This document shows, piece after piece, positions 1 through 9,706 of a DNA stretch of 64,000 bases. Under the pieces are notes generated by a model. It made no database searches. It was not told the DNA's origin and saw only the letters and a list, made by a program, of their open reading frames with translations. The translations under genes and the position numbers were made by a program. Source of the DNA: Defluviicoccus sp. (GTDB lineage: Bacteria; Pseudomonadota; Alphaproteobacteria; MPNO01); the NCBI GenBank assembly GCA_028821395.1, contig JAPPGP010000192.1, forward strand, positions 1 through 64,000, given 5' to 3'. The first letter of the stretch is position 1; each line of letters starts with the position of its first letter.

Positions 1-1
1 C

Positions 2-100
2 GGCGACACCATCGCGCTGTCGCCGCCGCTGATCATCACCGAGGACCAGATCGCCGAACTCGCCCGCATCCTCGGCAAGGCCATCGATGCCACGGCGTGA
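2..100 (+). CDS. Class III aminotransferase, C-terminal end (partial)
   Basis: Only the last 32 residues and the TGA stop are in the window. They read GDTIALSPPLIITEDQIAEL and continue to a short Ala-rich end. This is the usual C-terminus of class III (omega) PLP-dependent aminotransferases, where the SPPL(I/V)IT segment precedes the final helix. The next genes are a taurine importer, xsc and pta, so taurine:pyruvate aminotransferase (Tpa), which makes sulfoacetaldehyde from taurine, is the best guess. The catalytic lysine and PLP site lie upstream of the window, so the substrate cannot be confirmed. Confidence 0.7.
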   Translation, partial: GDTIALSPPLIITEDQIAELARILGKAIDATA

Positions 101-213
101 AGGAGATGGCGACAGACCGGCTACTGACGAAGGAGGACTGATTGGTGCCGGCTGCGGGACGGCGTCGAGACGCGTCACGACGAATTCACCAAGCACCGGG
201 AGGAGCGCTAACC

Positions 214-1188
214 ATGACACGGACTAATCTGACTGCGGCTTTCGCGGCAGGGTTCGCGATGCTGCTCGCGTCGTCGGCATCCGCCCTCGACAAGATCACG
301 GTGGCCTATTTCCTCGAATGGCCGACCGCCAACCAGGTGGCTCAGCTCGAGAAGACCTATGACAAGGCGCTCGGCGTCGAGGTGGAATGGCGCGCCTTCG
401 GCAACGGCAACGAGATGAGTCAGGCGATGGCCTCGGGCGACGTGCAGATCGCCTATTCGCAAGGCCTGGTTCCCTGGGTGGTCGCGGTCTCCAACGGCCT
501 GCCGCTCAAGCTGGTCGGCGTGGCGGTGAGCTATGCCGAGGCCGACAACTGCGTCGTCCACCGCGACACCGGGATCTCCAAGGCCAACGCGGCGAAGCTC
601 GAGGGCATGAAGATCGCCACGCCAATTGGCAACGTGACCCACTACAAGCTGCTGCGCACGCTCGATCACCTCGGCGTCGACGCTGCGAAGGTGAACATGG
701 TCCAGATGAACGGTGCGGACGCCGCGGTGGCGCTCGCGCGCGGAGACGTCGCCGCGGCTTGCGCCTTCGGAGGGCCGCTGCAGCGCATGAAGGAGTACGG
801 CTCGGAGCTGATGACCGCCAAGGAGCAGGAAGCCATCGGCATCCGTGTCTTCGACGTCGTCTCGGTGACCGAGAAGTTCGCCAAGGAGCACCCGGACCTG
901 CTGAGGAAGTTCATGTCCGTCACCGATCAGGCGAACGCCGCCTACGGCAAGGATCCGAAGCAACACGTGAAGACGATCTCCAAGGCCGCCGGGATGGACC
1001 TCGCCGCGACGGAAAACATGCTCGGCATGTTCTCCTTCCCCTCGGCGGCGGACCAGAAGTCCAACGCCTGGCTGGGCGGCACGGTGCAGAAGTTCACCAA
1101 GGAGGTGGCGGACTTCTTCGTGAAGCAGGGCCAGCTCGACAAGGCGCTGGACTCTTACGACTTCGCGATCGACGGCAGCTACCTGTAG
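214..1188 (+). CDS. tauA: Taurine-type ABC transporter substrate-binding protein
   Basis: A 324-residue periplasmic binding protein of the TauA/SsuA (NMT1-like) family. The mature start DKITVAYFLEWPTANQVAQL is characteristic of taurine binders. The ATG at 214 follows a GGGAGGAG ribosome site and opens a signal peptide with hydrophobic core FAAGFAMLLASSASA; a longer in-frame reading from 142 lacks these. It lies between the aminotransferase end and the ATPase/permease genes, and xsc and pta follow, which supports taurine as ligand. Two strong inverted repeats separate it from the ATPase gene. Binding of another small sulfonate cannot be excluded. Confidence 0.88.
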   Translation: MTRTNLTAAFAAGFAMLLASSASALDKITVAYFLEWPTANQVAQLEKTYDKALGVEVEWRAFGNGNEMSQAMASGDVQIAYSQGLVPWVVAVSNGLPLKLVGVAVSYAEADNCVVHRDTGISKANAAKLEGMKIATPIGNVTHYKLLRTLDHLGVDAAKVNMVQMNGADAAVALARGDVAAACAFGGPLQRMKEYGSELMTAKEQEAIGIRVFDVVSVTEKFAKEHPDLLRKFMSVTDQANAAYGKDPKQHVKTISKAAGMDLAATENMLGMFSFPSAADQKSNAWLGGTVQKFTKEVADFFVKQGQLDKALDSYDFAIDGSYL

Positions 1189-1214
1189 GCGGGGAAGCCG
1201 CTGCCAACGGGCCC

Positions 1215-1262
1215 TCCCTCCCTGCTTCGGCGTCCCCGGGGAACGGGGGAGGCAGGGAGGGA
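1215..1262 (+). promoter_or_regulatory. Intercistronic hairpin after tauA
   Basis: An 11-bp perfect inverted repeat (arms 1215-1225 and 1252-1262, TCCCTCCCTGC / GCAGGGAGGGA) encloses a loop with a small TCCCCGGGGA palindrome. It starts 26 bases after the tauA stop and has no T-tract. Hairpins in this position are known in ABC operons to protect the binding-protein mRNA or to dampen downstream expression. That role here is inferred from position. Confidence 0.5.
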
Positions 1263-1326
1263 GACTCGTGCCGGGCCGTTCGACCTTGACGGGCGGCGCG
1301 GGGCGGCATGAAGTGTCGACGGGACA

Positions 1327-1354
1327 GGCCGGGCGCGGTTGCTCGCGCCTGGCC
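1327..1354 (+). promoter_or_regulatory. Second hairpin between tauA and tauB
   Basis: The inverted repeat GGCC-G-GGCGCG / CGCGCC-T-GGCC pairs over 11 positions with one G-U and a six-base loop. It lies 29 bases upstream of the ATPase start codon. Together with the hairpin at 1215-1262 it makes a double stem-loop spacer in a gap of 195 bases. Confidence 0.4.
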
Positions 1355-1383
1355 CTGTGTGGGAGCCGGCCAGGGAAGGGGCG

Positions 1384-2187
1384 ATGGAAGGGCTCGTCAT
1401 CGAAGACGTCTCCATGGTGTTCACCTTGGCGAATGGCGGCCAGGTCCACGCCCTCGAAGACGTCTCGCTGCATCTCAAGCCGGGGGAGTTGATGGCCGTG
1501 CTCGGCCCTTCCGGCTGCGGCAAGACCACGCTGCTCAACATCGTCGGCGGGTTTCTCACGCCCACCGCAGGGCAGGCGCTGCTCAACGGTCATCGAATCG
1601 AGGGGCCGCACAAGGAACGCGGGGTGGTGTTCCAGCAGGGCGCGCTGTTCGAGTGGATGACGGTCGCCCAGAACGTGAGCTTCGGCCCGCGAATGTGCGG
1701 CGTGGCGCGTTCCGAGATAGACGAGACGGTGCGGCACCTGCTCGACGTGACGGCGTTGCGCGATTTCGCGGAGAAGCCGGTCTATCAGCTTTCCGGCGGC
1801 ATGCAGCAGCGCGTGGCGCTGGCGCGCTGCCTGGCCAACGACCCCGACGTCATCCTGATGGACGAGCCGCTGGGCGCGCTGGACGCGTTGACCCGCGAGA
1901 AGATGCAGGGGCTGGTGCTCAAGCTGTGGAAGGAGACCGGCAAGACCATCGTGCTGATCACTCATTCGGTCGAGGAGGCCCTGTTTCTCGGCGAACGCCT
2001 CGTCGTGATGGCGCCGCGTCCCGGCCGCATCCACAAGGAATACACGCTCCCCTTCGCCGATCAGGGCGTCGAGGGAGATGCGCGCAGGATCAAGGCCCAG
2101 CCCGACTTCATTTCCGCCCGCGAGGAGATCCTGTCCATGATCTGGGAGATGGAAGAGGAGATCATGGGCGGCGCGGATACGCACTGA
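1384..2187 (+). CDS. tauB: Taurine-type ABC transporter ATP-binding protein
   Basis: A 267-residue ABC ATPase that energises sulfonate import at the inner membrane. Walker A GPSGCGKTT is at residues 41-49, the signature LSGGMQQ at 136-142, Walker B VILMDEP at 156-162 and the switch histidine near 194. The length and the LSGGMQQRVALAR form match the TauB/SsuB group. The ATG at 1384 is preceded by a purine-rich GGGAAGGGGCG; an upstream ATG at 1339 would start inside the intergenic hairpin and add unrelated residues. The permease gene follows after 10 bases. Confidence 0.9.
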   Translation: MEGLVIEDVSMVFTLANGGQVHALEDVSLHLKPGELMAVLGPSGCGKTTLLNIVGGFLTPTAGQALLNGHRIEGPHKERGVVFQQGALFEWMTVAQNVSFGPRMCGVARSEIDETVRHLLDVTALRDFAEKPVYQLSGGMQQRVALARCLANDPDVILMDEPLGALDALTREKMQGLVLKLWKETGKTIVLITHSVEEALFLGERLVVMAPRPGRIHKEYTLPFADQGVEGDARRIKAQPDFISAREEILSMIWEMEEEIMGGADTH

Positions 2188-2197
2188 AGGAAGGATC

Positions 2198-3106
2198 ATG
2201 GCGAACCGCAAGCAACCCGGCGGGCTGGCGATCTGGCTCGGCGTCGCGGACAACAGCTTCACCCGGCAGAAGACCGTCAAGTTCGGCGACGCCTCGGCGG
2301 TGAACTCGGGCCGCCTGTGGTCCATCGTCACCCTGGTCGCGCTGATCGTCGCCTGGTGGGTGACCACCGTCGGCGGCGTGATCGATCCCATCTTCTGGCC
2401 GCCGCTGGAGGGTGGGCTCTACCCGTGGGACAACCCCAACCGGGCCAAGCCGGGCGTCATCGACCGGTTCATCGGCCTGCTGAGCGAGGGCTACCGCAAC
2501 ATCTCGCTCTGGGAGCATGTCGGGACCTCGGTCAAGCGCGTGCTGCTCGGCGTGTTCTTCGGCGCGTTGGTGGGCATCCCGCTCGGCTTCGCCATGGGCC
2601 TCAACTCGGCGGCCCGCGGGCTGTTCGATCCGATCGTCGAGTTCGTCCGCCCGATCCCGCCGCTCGCCCTGATCCCGCTGGTGATCCTGTGGCTCGGCAT
2701 CGACGAGGTGGCCAAGGTCTTCCTGCTCTTCCTGGCCGCGCTGTTCATCATGCTGATCGCCGCCCGCGCGGGCGTGAGCTCGGTGCAGATCTCCAAGGTC
2801 CACGCGGCCTATTCGCTGGGCGCGACCAAGGCCCAGGTGCTGCGCCACGTGATCCTGCCCAACGCGTTGCCCGAGATATTCACGGGCTTGCGGACCTCCA
2901 TGGGGGTGTGCTGGGGCACGCTGGTCGCCGCCGAGCTGGTGGCTGCGGACCAGGGCGTCGGCTCGATGATGATGATCGCCAAGAACTTCCTTCAGACCGA
3001 CGTGGTTGTGATCGGGATCATAATCATCGGCGCGATCGGCTTCGCCATAGAGATGCTGATGCGGGCGCTCGAAGCCTGGCTTATCCCCTGGAAGGGGAAG
3101 GGTTGA
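2198..3106 (+). CDS. tauC: Taurine-type ABC transporter permease
   Basis: A 302-residue membrane protein of the TauC/SsuC (BPD_transp_1) family. An N-terminal TM helix is followed by a block of at least five more. The cytoplasmic EAA loop is visible as AAYSLGATKAQVLRHVILPN and couples to the ATPase. It completes a three-gene TauABC set. An extra stretch of about 60 residues between the first and second TM segments carries several prolines and tryptophans and is a little longer than in minimal TauC proteins. A GGAAGG ribosome site precedes the ATG. Confidence 0.88.
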   Translation: MANRKQPGGLAIWLGVADNSFTRQKTVKFGDASAVNSGRLWSIVTLVALIVAWWVTTVGGVIDPIFWPPLEGGLYPWDNPNRAKPGVIDRFIGLLSEGYRNISLWEHVGTSVKRVLLGVFFGALVGIPLGFAMGLNSAARGLFDPIVEFVRPIPPLALIPLVILWLGIDEVAKVFLLFLAALFIMLIAARAGVSSVQISKVHAAYSLGATKAQVLRHVILPNALPEIFTGLRTSMGVCWGTLVAAELVAADQGVGSMMMIAKNFLQTDVVVIGIIIIGAIGFAIEMLMRALEAWLIPWKGKG

Positions 3107-3140
3107 TGCCGCGGAAAGAAACTGACAGGGACGCATCGCC

Positions 3141-4907
3141 ATGCGAATGACGACTGAGGAAGCCTTCGTGAAGGTCTTGCAGAGGCGCGGGGTCGAGCAT
3201 GCATTCGGAATCATCGGCTCCGCCTTCATGCCGATATCGGACCTCTTCCCCAAGGCCGGGATCACTTTCTGGGACGCCGCGCATGAGAGCAATGCCGGCT
3301 TCATGTGCGACGGCTACACAAGGGCCACCGGCAAGATCGCCATGTGCATCGGCCAGAACGGCCCGGGAATCACCAATCTCGTTACCCCGGTCAAGACCGC
3401 CTACTGGAACCACACCCCCATGCTGCTGGTCACGCCCCAGGCGGCCAACCGGACCATGGGCCAGGGCGGGTTCCAGGAGGTGCCGCAGATGGCGCTGTTC
3501 GAGGAGATGGTGTGCTACCAGGAGGAGGTGCTCGACCCGTCCCGCATGGCGGAGGTGCTCAACCGGGTGATCGAGAACGCGGTGCGCCGCTCGGCGCCCG
3601 CGCAGATCAACGTGCCGCGCGATTTCTGGACCCGGGAGATCGACATCGAGCTGCCGCCGCCGGTGCGTATCGAGCCGCCGGGGGGGGGCGAGGAGTCGAT
3701 CGCCGAGGCGGCGCGGCTGCTCTCGGATGCGCGCTTTCCGGTAATCCTGTCGGGCGGCGGCGTGGTGATCGGCGGCGCGATCGACGCATGCCGGGCGCTC
3801 GCCGAGTGCCTCGACGCGCCGGTCTGCTCCGGCTACCAGCACAACGACAGCTTCCCCGGCTCGCACCCGCTGGCGGTCGGCCCGCTCGGCTATAACGGCT
3901 CGAAGGCGGCGATGGAGCTCATCGCGCAGGCGGACGTCGTGCTCGCGCTGGGCACGAGGCTCAACCCGTTCTCCACCCTGCCGGGCTACGGGATCGACTA
4001 CTGGCCGAAGGATGCGGCGGTCATCCAGGTCGACATAAACCCGGACCGCATCGGCCTCACCAAGAATGTCACGGTCGGGATCTGCGGCGATGCGAAGAAG
4101 GTGGCGGGGCGGCTTCTCGAACGCCTGTCGGACACCGCGGGAGATTCCGGCCGCGAGGAGCGCCGGGCGACCATCCACGGCACCCGTTCGGCGTGGCTCC
4201 AGGCCCTGTCGAGCATGGACCACGAAGACGACGACCCGGGAACCAGTTGGAATCTGGATGCAAGGCAGCGCGAGCCGGACCGCATGTCGGCGCGCATGGC
4301 GTGGCGGGCGATTCAGGCGGGCCTGCCGAAGGACGCCATCATCTCGTCCGACATCGGCAACAACTGCGCCATCGGCAACGCCTATCCGACCTTCGAGCAT
4401 GGACGCAAGTATCTCGCGCCGGGGCTGTTCGGACCGTGCGGCTACGGCTTCCCCGCCATCATCGGCGCCAAGATCGGCTGCCCGGACGTGCCGGTCGTCG
4501 GCTTCGCGGGGGACGGCGCGTTCGGCATCTCGATGAACGAGATGACGTCCTGTGGCCGCGAGGAGTGGCCGGCGATCACCATGGTGATCTTCCGCAACTA
4601 CCAGTGGGGCGCGGAGAAGCGGAACACGACGCTCTGGTACGACAACAACTTCGTTGGCACCGAGCTGCATCCCGGGCTCAGCTACGCCAGGGTCGCGGAG
4701 GCGTGCGGGGTGAAGGGGGTGACGGCGGGCACGATGGAGGAGCTGACGACCGCGCTCCGGGAGTCGTGCGCGGCGCAGGCCGACGGCGTCACCACGTTCA
4801 TCGAGGTTATCCTGAACCAGGAGCTCGGCGAGCCGTTCCGCAGGGACGCGATGAAGAGGCCCAACGTGGTGGCCGGCATCAGCATCGACGACATGAGGCC
4901 CCAGTAA
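3141..4907 (+). CDS. xsc: Sulfoacetaldehyde acetyltransferase
   Basis: A 588-residue thiamine-diphosphate enzyme. Xsc converts sulfoacetaldehyde plus phosphate into acetyl phosphate and sulfite, the carbon-sulfur bond cleavage step of taurine and isethionate catabolism. The N-terminal pyrimidine-binding domain starts with TTEEAFVKVLQRRGVEHAFG, a common Xsc opening. The cofactor motif GDGAF is near residues 456-460, followed by the expected asparagine-containing stretch. Length fits the family, and pta follows after 18 bases. No sulfite exporter or sulfite dehydrogenase gene is visible in the window. Confidence 0.95.
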   Translation: MRMTTEEAFVKVLQRRGVEHAFGIIGSAFMPISDLFPKAGITFWDAAHESNAGFMCDGYTRATGKIAMCIGQNGPGITNLVTPVKTAYWNHTPMLLVTPQAANRTMGQGGFQEVPQMALFEEMVCYQEEVLDPSRMAEVLNRVIENAVRRSAPAQINVPRDFWTREIDIELPPPVRIEPPGGGEESIAEAARLLSDARFPVILSGGGVVIGGAIDACRALAECLDAPVCSGYQHNDSFPGSHPLAVGPLGYNGSKAAMELIAQADVVLALGTRLNPFSTLPGYGIDYWPKDAAVIQVDINPDRIGLTKNVTVGICGDAKKVAGRLLERLSDTAGDSGREERRATIHGTRSAWLQALSSMDHEDDDPGTSWNLDARQREPDRMSARMAWRAIQAGLPKDAIISSDIGNNCAIGNAYPTFEHGRKYLAPGLFGPCGYGFPAIIGAKIGCPDVPVVGFAGDGAFGISMNEMTSCGREEWPAITMVIFRNYQWGAEKRNTTLWYDNNFVGTELHPGLSYARVAEACGVKGVTAGTMEELTTALRESCAAQADGVTTFIEVILNQELGEPFRRDAMKRPNVVAGISIDDMRPQ

Positions 4908-4925
4908 TGGGTTTGGGGGCCGTCC

Positions 4926-5897
4926 ATGGACATCGTCGCGCGGCTGATCGAGCGCGCGAAAGCGCATCCGCGCGCCGTCGTGCTGCCGGAAGGCGATGAC
5001 CCGAGGATCGTCTGTGCGGCGAGGCGCCTGCACGACCACGGCATCGCCCGCCCGATATTGATCGGCGAGCGCGCGGTGCTGGAGGAGTCGGCCGCGTCCG
5101 CCGGCGTTTCGCTGGACGCGCTGGAAAGCGTCTCGACGGCGAGTGGCGCGCTCGACCGGTACGCATCGCTCTATGTCGAGCGCCGGCCGAAGGCGAGCGA
5201 AAGGGTGGCGCGGCGCATCCTCTCGAAGCCGCTGTTCTACGCCGCGATGGCGGTGACGGCGGGCGACGCGGATGCGCTCGTGGCCGGCGCTACCCAACCC
5301 ACGGCGCGAGTGATCGAGGCGGGGCTGATGTCGGTCGGGCTGGCGGCGGGCATCGCGACACCGTCGAGCTTCTTCATCATGGTGCCCCGCGCGGGCGGCA
5401 ACCCCCTCGTCTTCGCCGACTGCGCGGTCAATGTCGACCCGGATGCCGAACAGCTCGCGGATATCGCGATCGCCTCGGCGCACAGCGCCGAGCGGCTGCT
5501 TGGCGTCGTGCCGCTCGTGGCGATGCTGTCGTTCTCGACCCATGGCAGCGCCCGGCACGGAAGGGTGGACAAGGTGACCCGGGCGGTGGAGATCGTGCGC
5601 GCCCGCGCGCCGGAGATCGCGGTTGACGGCGAGATCCAGGCGGATGCCGCGATCGTGCCGCGGATCGCCGCGCTCAAGACCAGGCACCCAAGCGACGTCG
5701 CGGGAAGAGCCAATGTGCTGGTGTTCCCGGACCTAGACGCCGGCAACATCGGCTACAAGCTGAGCGAGCACCTCGGCGGCGCGCGCGCTATCGGGCCGTT
5801 CCTGCAGGGATTTGCGCGGCCGGTATGCGACCTCTCGCGCGGGGCGGAGGTGGACGACGTGGTGGCCGCGGCGGCGATCGCCACGGCGATGTCGTGA
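4926..5897 (+). CDS. pta: Phosphate acetyltransferase
   Basis: A 323-residue short-type phosphate acetyl/butyryl transferase that turns the acetyl phosphate made by Xsc into acetyl-CoA. The N-terminus resembles other PTA_PTB proteins ([20 protein letters not shown]). The conserved core [16 protein letters not shown] and the C-terminal segment [17 protein letters not shown] are both present. It lacks the long regulatory N-terminal domain of E. coli Pta, as is usual for the sulfonate-pathway form. It is the last plus-strand gene before a convergent citrate synthase. Confidence 0.93.
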   Translation: MDIVARLIERAKAHPRAVVLPEGDDPRIVCAARRLHDHGIARPILIGERAVLEESAASAGVSLDALESVSTASGALDRYASLYVERRPKASERVARRILSKPLFYAAMAVTAGDADALVAGATQPTARVIEAGLMSVGLAAGIATPSSFFIMVPRAGGNPLVFADCAVNVDPDAEQLADIAIASAHSAERLLGVVPLVAMLSFSTHGSARHGRVDKVTRAVEIVRARAPEIAVDGEIQADAAIVPRIAALKTRHPSDVAGRANVLVFPDLDAGNIGYKLSEHLGGARAIGPFLQGFARPVCDLSRGAEVDDVVAAAAIATAMS

Positions 5898-5922
5898 ACC
5901 GGGAGCCGGGCGCGCGCGGCGT

Positions 5923-7065
5923 TCAGCCGCGTTCGTCGAGCGGGACGTATTCCCTGGCCTCCGGCCCGGTATAGAGGAGGCGCGGGCGGATCAGGATGTT
6001 GTTGTCGAGCTGCTCCATCGCCTGCACCGTCCAGCCCGGGATGCGGCCGATGGCGAAGATCGGCACGAACAGGTCCTCGGGGATGCCGTGCAGGTAGTAG
6101 ACCACGCCGGCATAGAAATCGACGTTCACGCAGACGCCGTGGCGCGCATAGGGGCGCATGGCATCCACCAGCGCCTCGAGGATCGCGTGCCAGTGGGGCT
6201 CGCCCATCTCCTCCGACAGGCGCCTGACTCCGTCGCGCATGTGCCGCGCGCGCGGGTCTTCCGCCCGGTAGACCCGGTGGCCGAAGCCCATGATCGGCTC
6301 GCGCGCCTTGCGCTTCGCCCTGACATAGCCCGCCGCCTTCGCCGGGTCGCCGATCTCCCTGGCCATGCGCATCACGTTCTCCGCCGCGCCGCCATGCGCC
6401 GGGCCGGAGAGCGCGGCCACCGCCGCGGTGACGGCGGCATGGAGGTTCGCCTCGGTGCTCACCACCACCCGCGCCGTGAAGGAGGACGCGTTCGAGCCGT
6501 GCTCGGCATGCAGCACCATGTCGGTGTCCATAAGCGCGCTGGCGTCCTCGCTCGGCGCCTCCCCCTTGAGCATGAAAAGGAAGTTCGCCGCGTGACCGAG
6601 CCCGGGGCTCGGCGGTACCGGGTTCCGGCCGTGGCGCATGTGGTGGTGCGCGGTCACGATCATCGGCACCTGCGCCGTCAGCCGGATTCCCTTGCGGCGA
6701 GTCGCATCGAGCGAATTGTCGTTTGTCTCCGGATCGTGCGCGGCAAGCGCGGAGATCGCGGTCCGCAGCACGTCCATGGGATGCGCGTCCTTGACCGCGC
6801 GGATGACGTCGTGGACGGAGTCCGGCAGGGCGCGCGCCTCCTTCAACGCCGCATCGAAGGCCTCGAGCTCGGACCGGCCGGGCAGCTCGCCGTGGAGCAG
6901 GAGGTAGGCGGTCTCCTCGAAGGACGAATGCAGGGCGAGATCGTGGATCGAGTACCCGCGATAGCGCAGCTCGCCGGCGCGGCCGTCGATGAACGTGGTC
7001 GGCGATCGCTCGAAGCACAGATCCTTCAGGCCGCGATGCACCTCGGGCTGGCTGGCCTCGGTCAT
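5923..7065 (-). CDS. Citrate synthase
   Basis: A 380-residue short-form citrate synthase that condenses acetyl-CoA with oxaloacetate. The catalytic triad is visible: His224 in GPAHGGA, His263 in GFGHRVY and Asp316 in VDFYAG. The short length and absence of the NADH-binding N-terminal domain place it with the type I/2-methylcitrate-synthase-like group, so propionyl-CoA use cannot be excluded. It converges on pta with a 25-base gap, so co-regulation is not implied by strand. Its location beside an acetyl-CoA producing pathway suggests a dedicated outlet. Confidence 0.92.
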   Translation of the reverse strand: MTEASQPEVHRGLKDLCFERSPTTFIDGRAGELRYRGYSIHDLALHSSFEETAYLLLHGELPGRSELEAFDAALKEARALPDSVHDVIRAVKDAHPMDVLRTAISALAAHDPETNDNSLDATRRKGIRLTAQVPMIVTAHHHMRHGRNPVPPSPGLGHAANFLFMLKGEAPSEDASALMDTDMVLHAEHGSNASSFTARVVVSTEANLHAAVTAAVAALSGPAHGGAAENVMRMAREIGDPAKAAGYVRAKRKAREPIMGFGHRVYRAEDPRARHMRDGVRRLSEEMGEPHWHAILEALVDAMRPYARHGVCVNVDFYAGVVYYLHGIPEDLFVPIFAIGRIPGWTVQAMEQLDNNILIRPRLLYTGPEAREYVPLDERG

Positions 7066-7151
7066 GGCCCGCTCCTCCGGTTTCGGATTCAGGCCCGGAC
7101 TCTAGCTCGCGCGGCGGGCCATGCAATCGCATCCGTAGTTGGGAGATACGC

Positions 7152-9599
7152 ATGACCGACAAGCTGCCGGGCGAGGCCCGGGTCGTCATCATCGGCGGCG
7201 GCGTGATCGGCGCCAGCGTCGCCTATCACCTGACCCTGGCCGGGTGGACCGATGTCGTTCTCCTGGAGCGGAAGTCGCTCACCAGCGGGACGACCTGGCA
7301 CGCCGCCGGGCTGATCGGCCAGCTCCGCGCGACGCTCAACATGACGCGCCTCGCCCAGTACACCGCCGAGATACTCCGCTCGCTGGAGGACGAGACCGGG
7401 CAGGCCACGGGCTACAAGCAGAACGGCGCCGTGCTGGTCGCGGCCAACGAAGAGCGTTTCACCGAGCTCAGGCGCAATGCCTCCATGGGCGGGTGCTTCG
7501 GCCTCGAGGTGCGGGTCCTGTCGCCGCGGGAAGCCCTCGATCTGTGGCCGCTCTTGAACGCGGACGACCTGGTTGGCGCGGTCTACATCCCGGACGAGGG
7601 GCAGACCAGTCCGGTCGACACCACGCTCGCCTATGCCAAGGGCGCCCGCATGCGAGGCGCGCGGATCTTCGAGAACACCAGGGTCACGGCCGTTCTCCAG
7701 AGCGGCGGTCGCGTGACCGGGGTAGCGACCGAGGACGGCGACATCCGCGCGGAGTTCGTCGTCAACTGCGGCGGCATGTGGGGCCGCGAGATCGGCCGCA
7801 TGGCGGGCGTCAACGTACCGCTGCACGCGGCGGAGCATTTCTACATCGTGACCGAAGCGATCGACGGGCTGAGCCCTGACACCCCGTCGTTGCGCGAGCA
7901 GGACGCGGGGGTCTACGTCAAGGAGGATGCGGGGAGGCTCCTGGTGGGTGCCTTCGAGAAGGAGGCCAAGCCGTGGGGCATGGACGGCATCCCGGAGGAT
8001 TTCGAGTACGGCCAGCTGCCGGACGACTGGGACCACTTCGAGCCGATTCTGGAGAGCGCGCTGCACCGCATCCCGATCCTCGCCGAGACCGGCGTTCGGA
8101 CCTTCTTCTGCGGGCCGGAGAGCTTCACGCCGGACGACCGCTATCTGCTCGGCGAGGCGCCAGAGCTACGCAATTTCTTCGTCGCCTGCGGGTTCAACTC
8201 GGTCGGCATCGGCTCGTCGGGCGGCGCGGGCAGGATGCTGGCCGAATGGATCGTCAACGGCCACCCTGGCATGGATCTGTGGGAGGTGGACGTGCGGCGC
8301 ATGCAGCCCTTCCAGGGCAACCCGCGCTATCTCAGGGAACGCGTCGCCGAAGGGCTCGGCCTGCTCTACGACATGCACTGGCCGTTCCGGCAATTCGTGA
8401 CCGGGCGCGGGATCCGCAGGTCGCCGCTGCACGACCGGCTCGCCGCGCGCCGCGCCTGCTTCGGCGAGGCGGCGGGGTGGGAACGCCCCAACTGGTACGC
8501 GCCCGACGGGGTCGAGCCGCGCTACGAGTATTCATGGGGGCGGCAGAACTGGTTCGAGTATTCGGCCGAGGAGCACCGGACGGTCCGCGAACGGGTCGGG
8601 CTGATCGATCAGAGCAGCTTCGGCAAGTTCCTGGTGTCCGGCGCCGATGCGGAGGCGCTGCTCAACGTCGTCTGCGCCAACGACATCGCGGTTCCGCCCG
8701 GCCGCGTGGTCTACACGCAGTGGCTCAACGACCGCGGCGGCATCGAGGCCGACGTCACCGTGACACGGCTTGCCGAAGACCGCTTCCTCGTCGTCACCGG
8801 GGTGGAGAGCCAGGTTCGGGACGCCGACTGGCTCAGGCGCCACGTCCCGAAGGGCTCGCGGGCGACGGTGACCGACGTGACCTCGGCCTACGCCGTGCTG
8901 AGTGTCATGGGGCCGAGGGCGCGGGACCTGCTGTCTCGGGTGACCGGCGCGGATCTCGGGAACAATGCCTTTCCCTTCGCCTCGTCGCGCGAGATCGACA
9001 TCGGCTACACCACGGCGCGCGCGACCCGCATCACCTATGTCGGCGAGCTCGGCTGGGAGCTTTACGTGCCGACGGAGTTCGCCGCCGGCGTCTATGACGA
9101 GCTCATGGCGCATGGCGGGGATTTCGGATTGCGGCCGGTCGGTTTCCACGCGGTGAACTCGCTCAGGATGGAGAAGGGCTACCGGCACTGGGGGCACGAC
9201 ATCTCCGACGAGGACACCCCGCAGGAGGCCGGCCTCGGCTTCGCCGTGGCGCTCGGCAAGAACGCCGGGTTCATCGGGCGCGACGCCGTGCTGCGTCAGA
9301 GGGAGGAGGGCGTGACCAAGCGCCTGGTCCAATTCGCCCTGGAGGATCCCGAGCCGCTGCTCTACCACTACGAACCCATCCGCCGCGACGGCGAGATCGT
9401 GGGCTACCTCACCTCCGGCATGTTCGGCCACACCGTGGGCGCCGCGATCGGCATGGGCTATGTGCGGCGCGACGCGGGCGTCACGCGGGAATGGATCGAG
9501 GCGGGACGCTACGAGATCGAGATCGCCGGCAAGACCTGGCCCGCGCGGGCCTCGCTCACCGCGTTCTACGACCCCAGGCGCGAGCGCGTCCTTGCGTGA
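7152..9599 (+). CDS. FAD-dependent dimethylglycine/sarcosine dehydrogenase-like protein with GcvT domain
   Basis: An 815-residue two-part enzyme. The N-terminal half is a DAO-type FAD domain with GGGVIG at 15-20 and [10 protein letters not shown], in which His50 is at the position used for covalent FAD attachment in dimethylglycine and sarcosine dehydrogenases. The C-terminal half is a GcvT-like folate-binding aminomethyltransferase domain followed by its barrel. Such proteins oxidise N-methylglycines and pass the one-carbon unit to tetrahydrofolate. The choice between sarcosine, dimethylglycine or another N-methyl amine cannot be made from sequence. A creatinase gene that would produce sarcosine lies at 22.8 kb. 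Confidence 0.85.
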   Translation: MTDKLPGEARVVIIGGGVIGASVAYHLTLAGWTDVVLLERKSLTSGTTWHAAGLIGQLRATLNMTRLAQYTAEILRSLEDETGQATGYKQNGAVLVAANEERFTELRRNASMGGCFGLEVRVLSPREALDLWPLLNADDLVGAVYIPDEGQTSPVDTTLAYAKGARMRGARIFENTRVTAVLQSGGRVTGVATEDGDIRAEFVVNCGGMWGREIGRMAGVNVPLHAAEHFYIVTEAIDGLSPDTPSLREQDAGVYVKEDAGRLLVGAFEKEAKPWGMDGIPEDFEYGQLPDDWDHFEPILESALHRIPILAETGVRTFFCGPESFTPDDRYLLGEAPELRNFFVACGFNSVGIGSSGGAGRMLAEWIVNGHPGMDLWEVDVRRMQPFQGNPRYLRERVAEGLGLLYDMHWPFRQFVTGRGIRRSPLHDRLAARRACFGEAAGWERPNWYAPDGVEPRYEYSWGRQNWFEYSAEEHRTVRERVGLIDQSSFGKFLVSGADAEALLNVVCANDIAVPPGRVVYTQWLNDRGGIEADVTVTRLAEDRFLVVTGVESQVRDADWLRRHVPKGSRATVTDVTSAYAVLSVMGPRARDLLSRVTGADLGNNAFPFASSREIDIGYTTARATRITYVGELGWELYVPTEFAAGVYDELMAHGGDFGLRPVGFHAVNSLRMEKGYRHWGHDISDEDTPQEAGLGFAVALGKNAGFIGRDAVLRQREEGVTKRLVQFALEDPEPLLYHYEPIRRDGEIVGYLTSGMFGHTVGAAIGMGYVRRDAGVTREWIEAGRYEIEIAGKTWPARASLTAFYDPRRERVLA

Positions 9600-9645
9600 C
9601 CGCTCGCCGGCGGATCCGGCGACGCCCGTCCCTGTCATTCACCCT

Positions 9646-9678
9646 GCTGTCACTCCGAACCTGTTCCGGAGTGACAGC
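9646..9678. terminator. Perfect 12-bp hairpin between convergent genes
   Basis: Arms 9646-9657 (GCTGTCACTCCG) and 9667-9678 (CGGAGTGACAGC) pair perfectly around a nine-base loop. It sits between the stop codons of two convergent genes and could stop transcription from both sides, though there is no T-tract. It also resembles the dispersed palindromic repeats of alphaproteobacterial intergenic regions. Confidence 0.5.
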
Positions 9679-9706
9679 CTTGGGGTCCGCCGTGCCCGGG
9701 GCCACA

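Noticed and set aside
3081-5687. An 868-residue minus-strand open frame across xsc and pta
   Set aside because: Antisense shadow of two clear enzymes, with no domain resemblance and low-complexity Arg/His/Asp composition.
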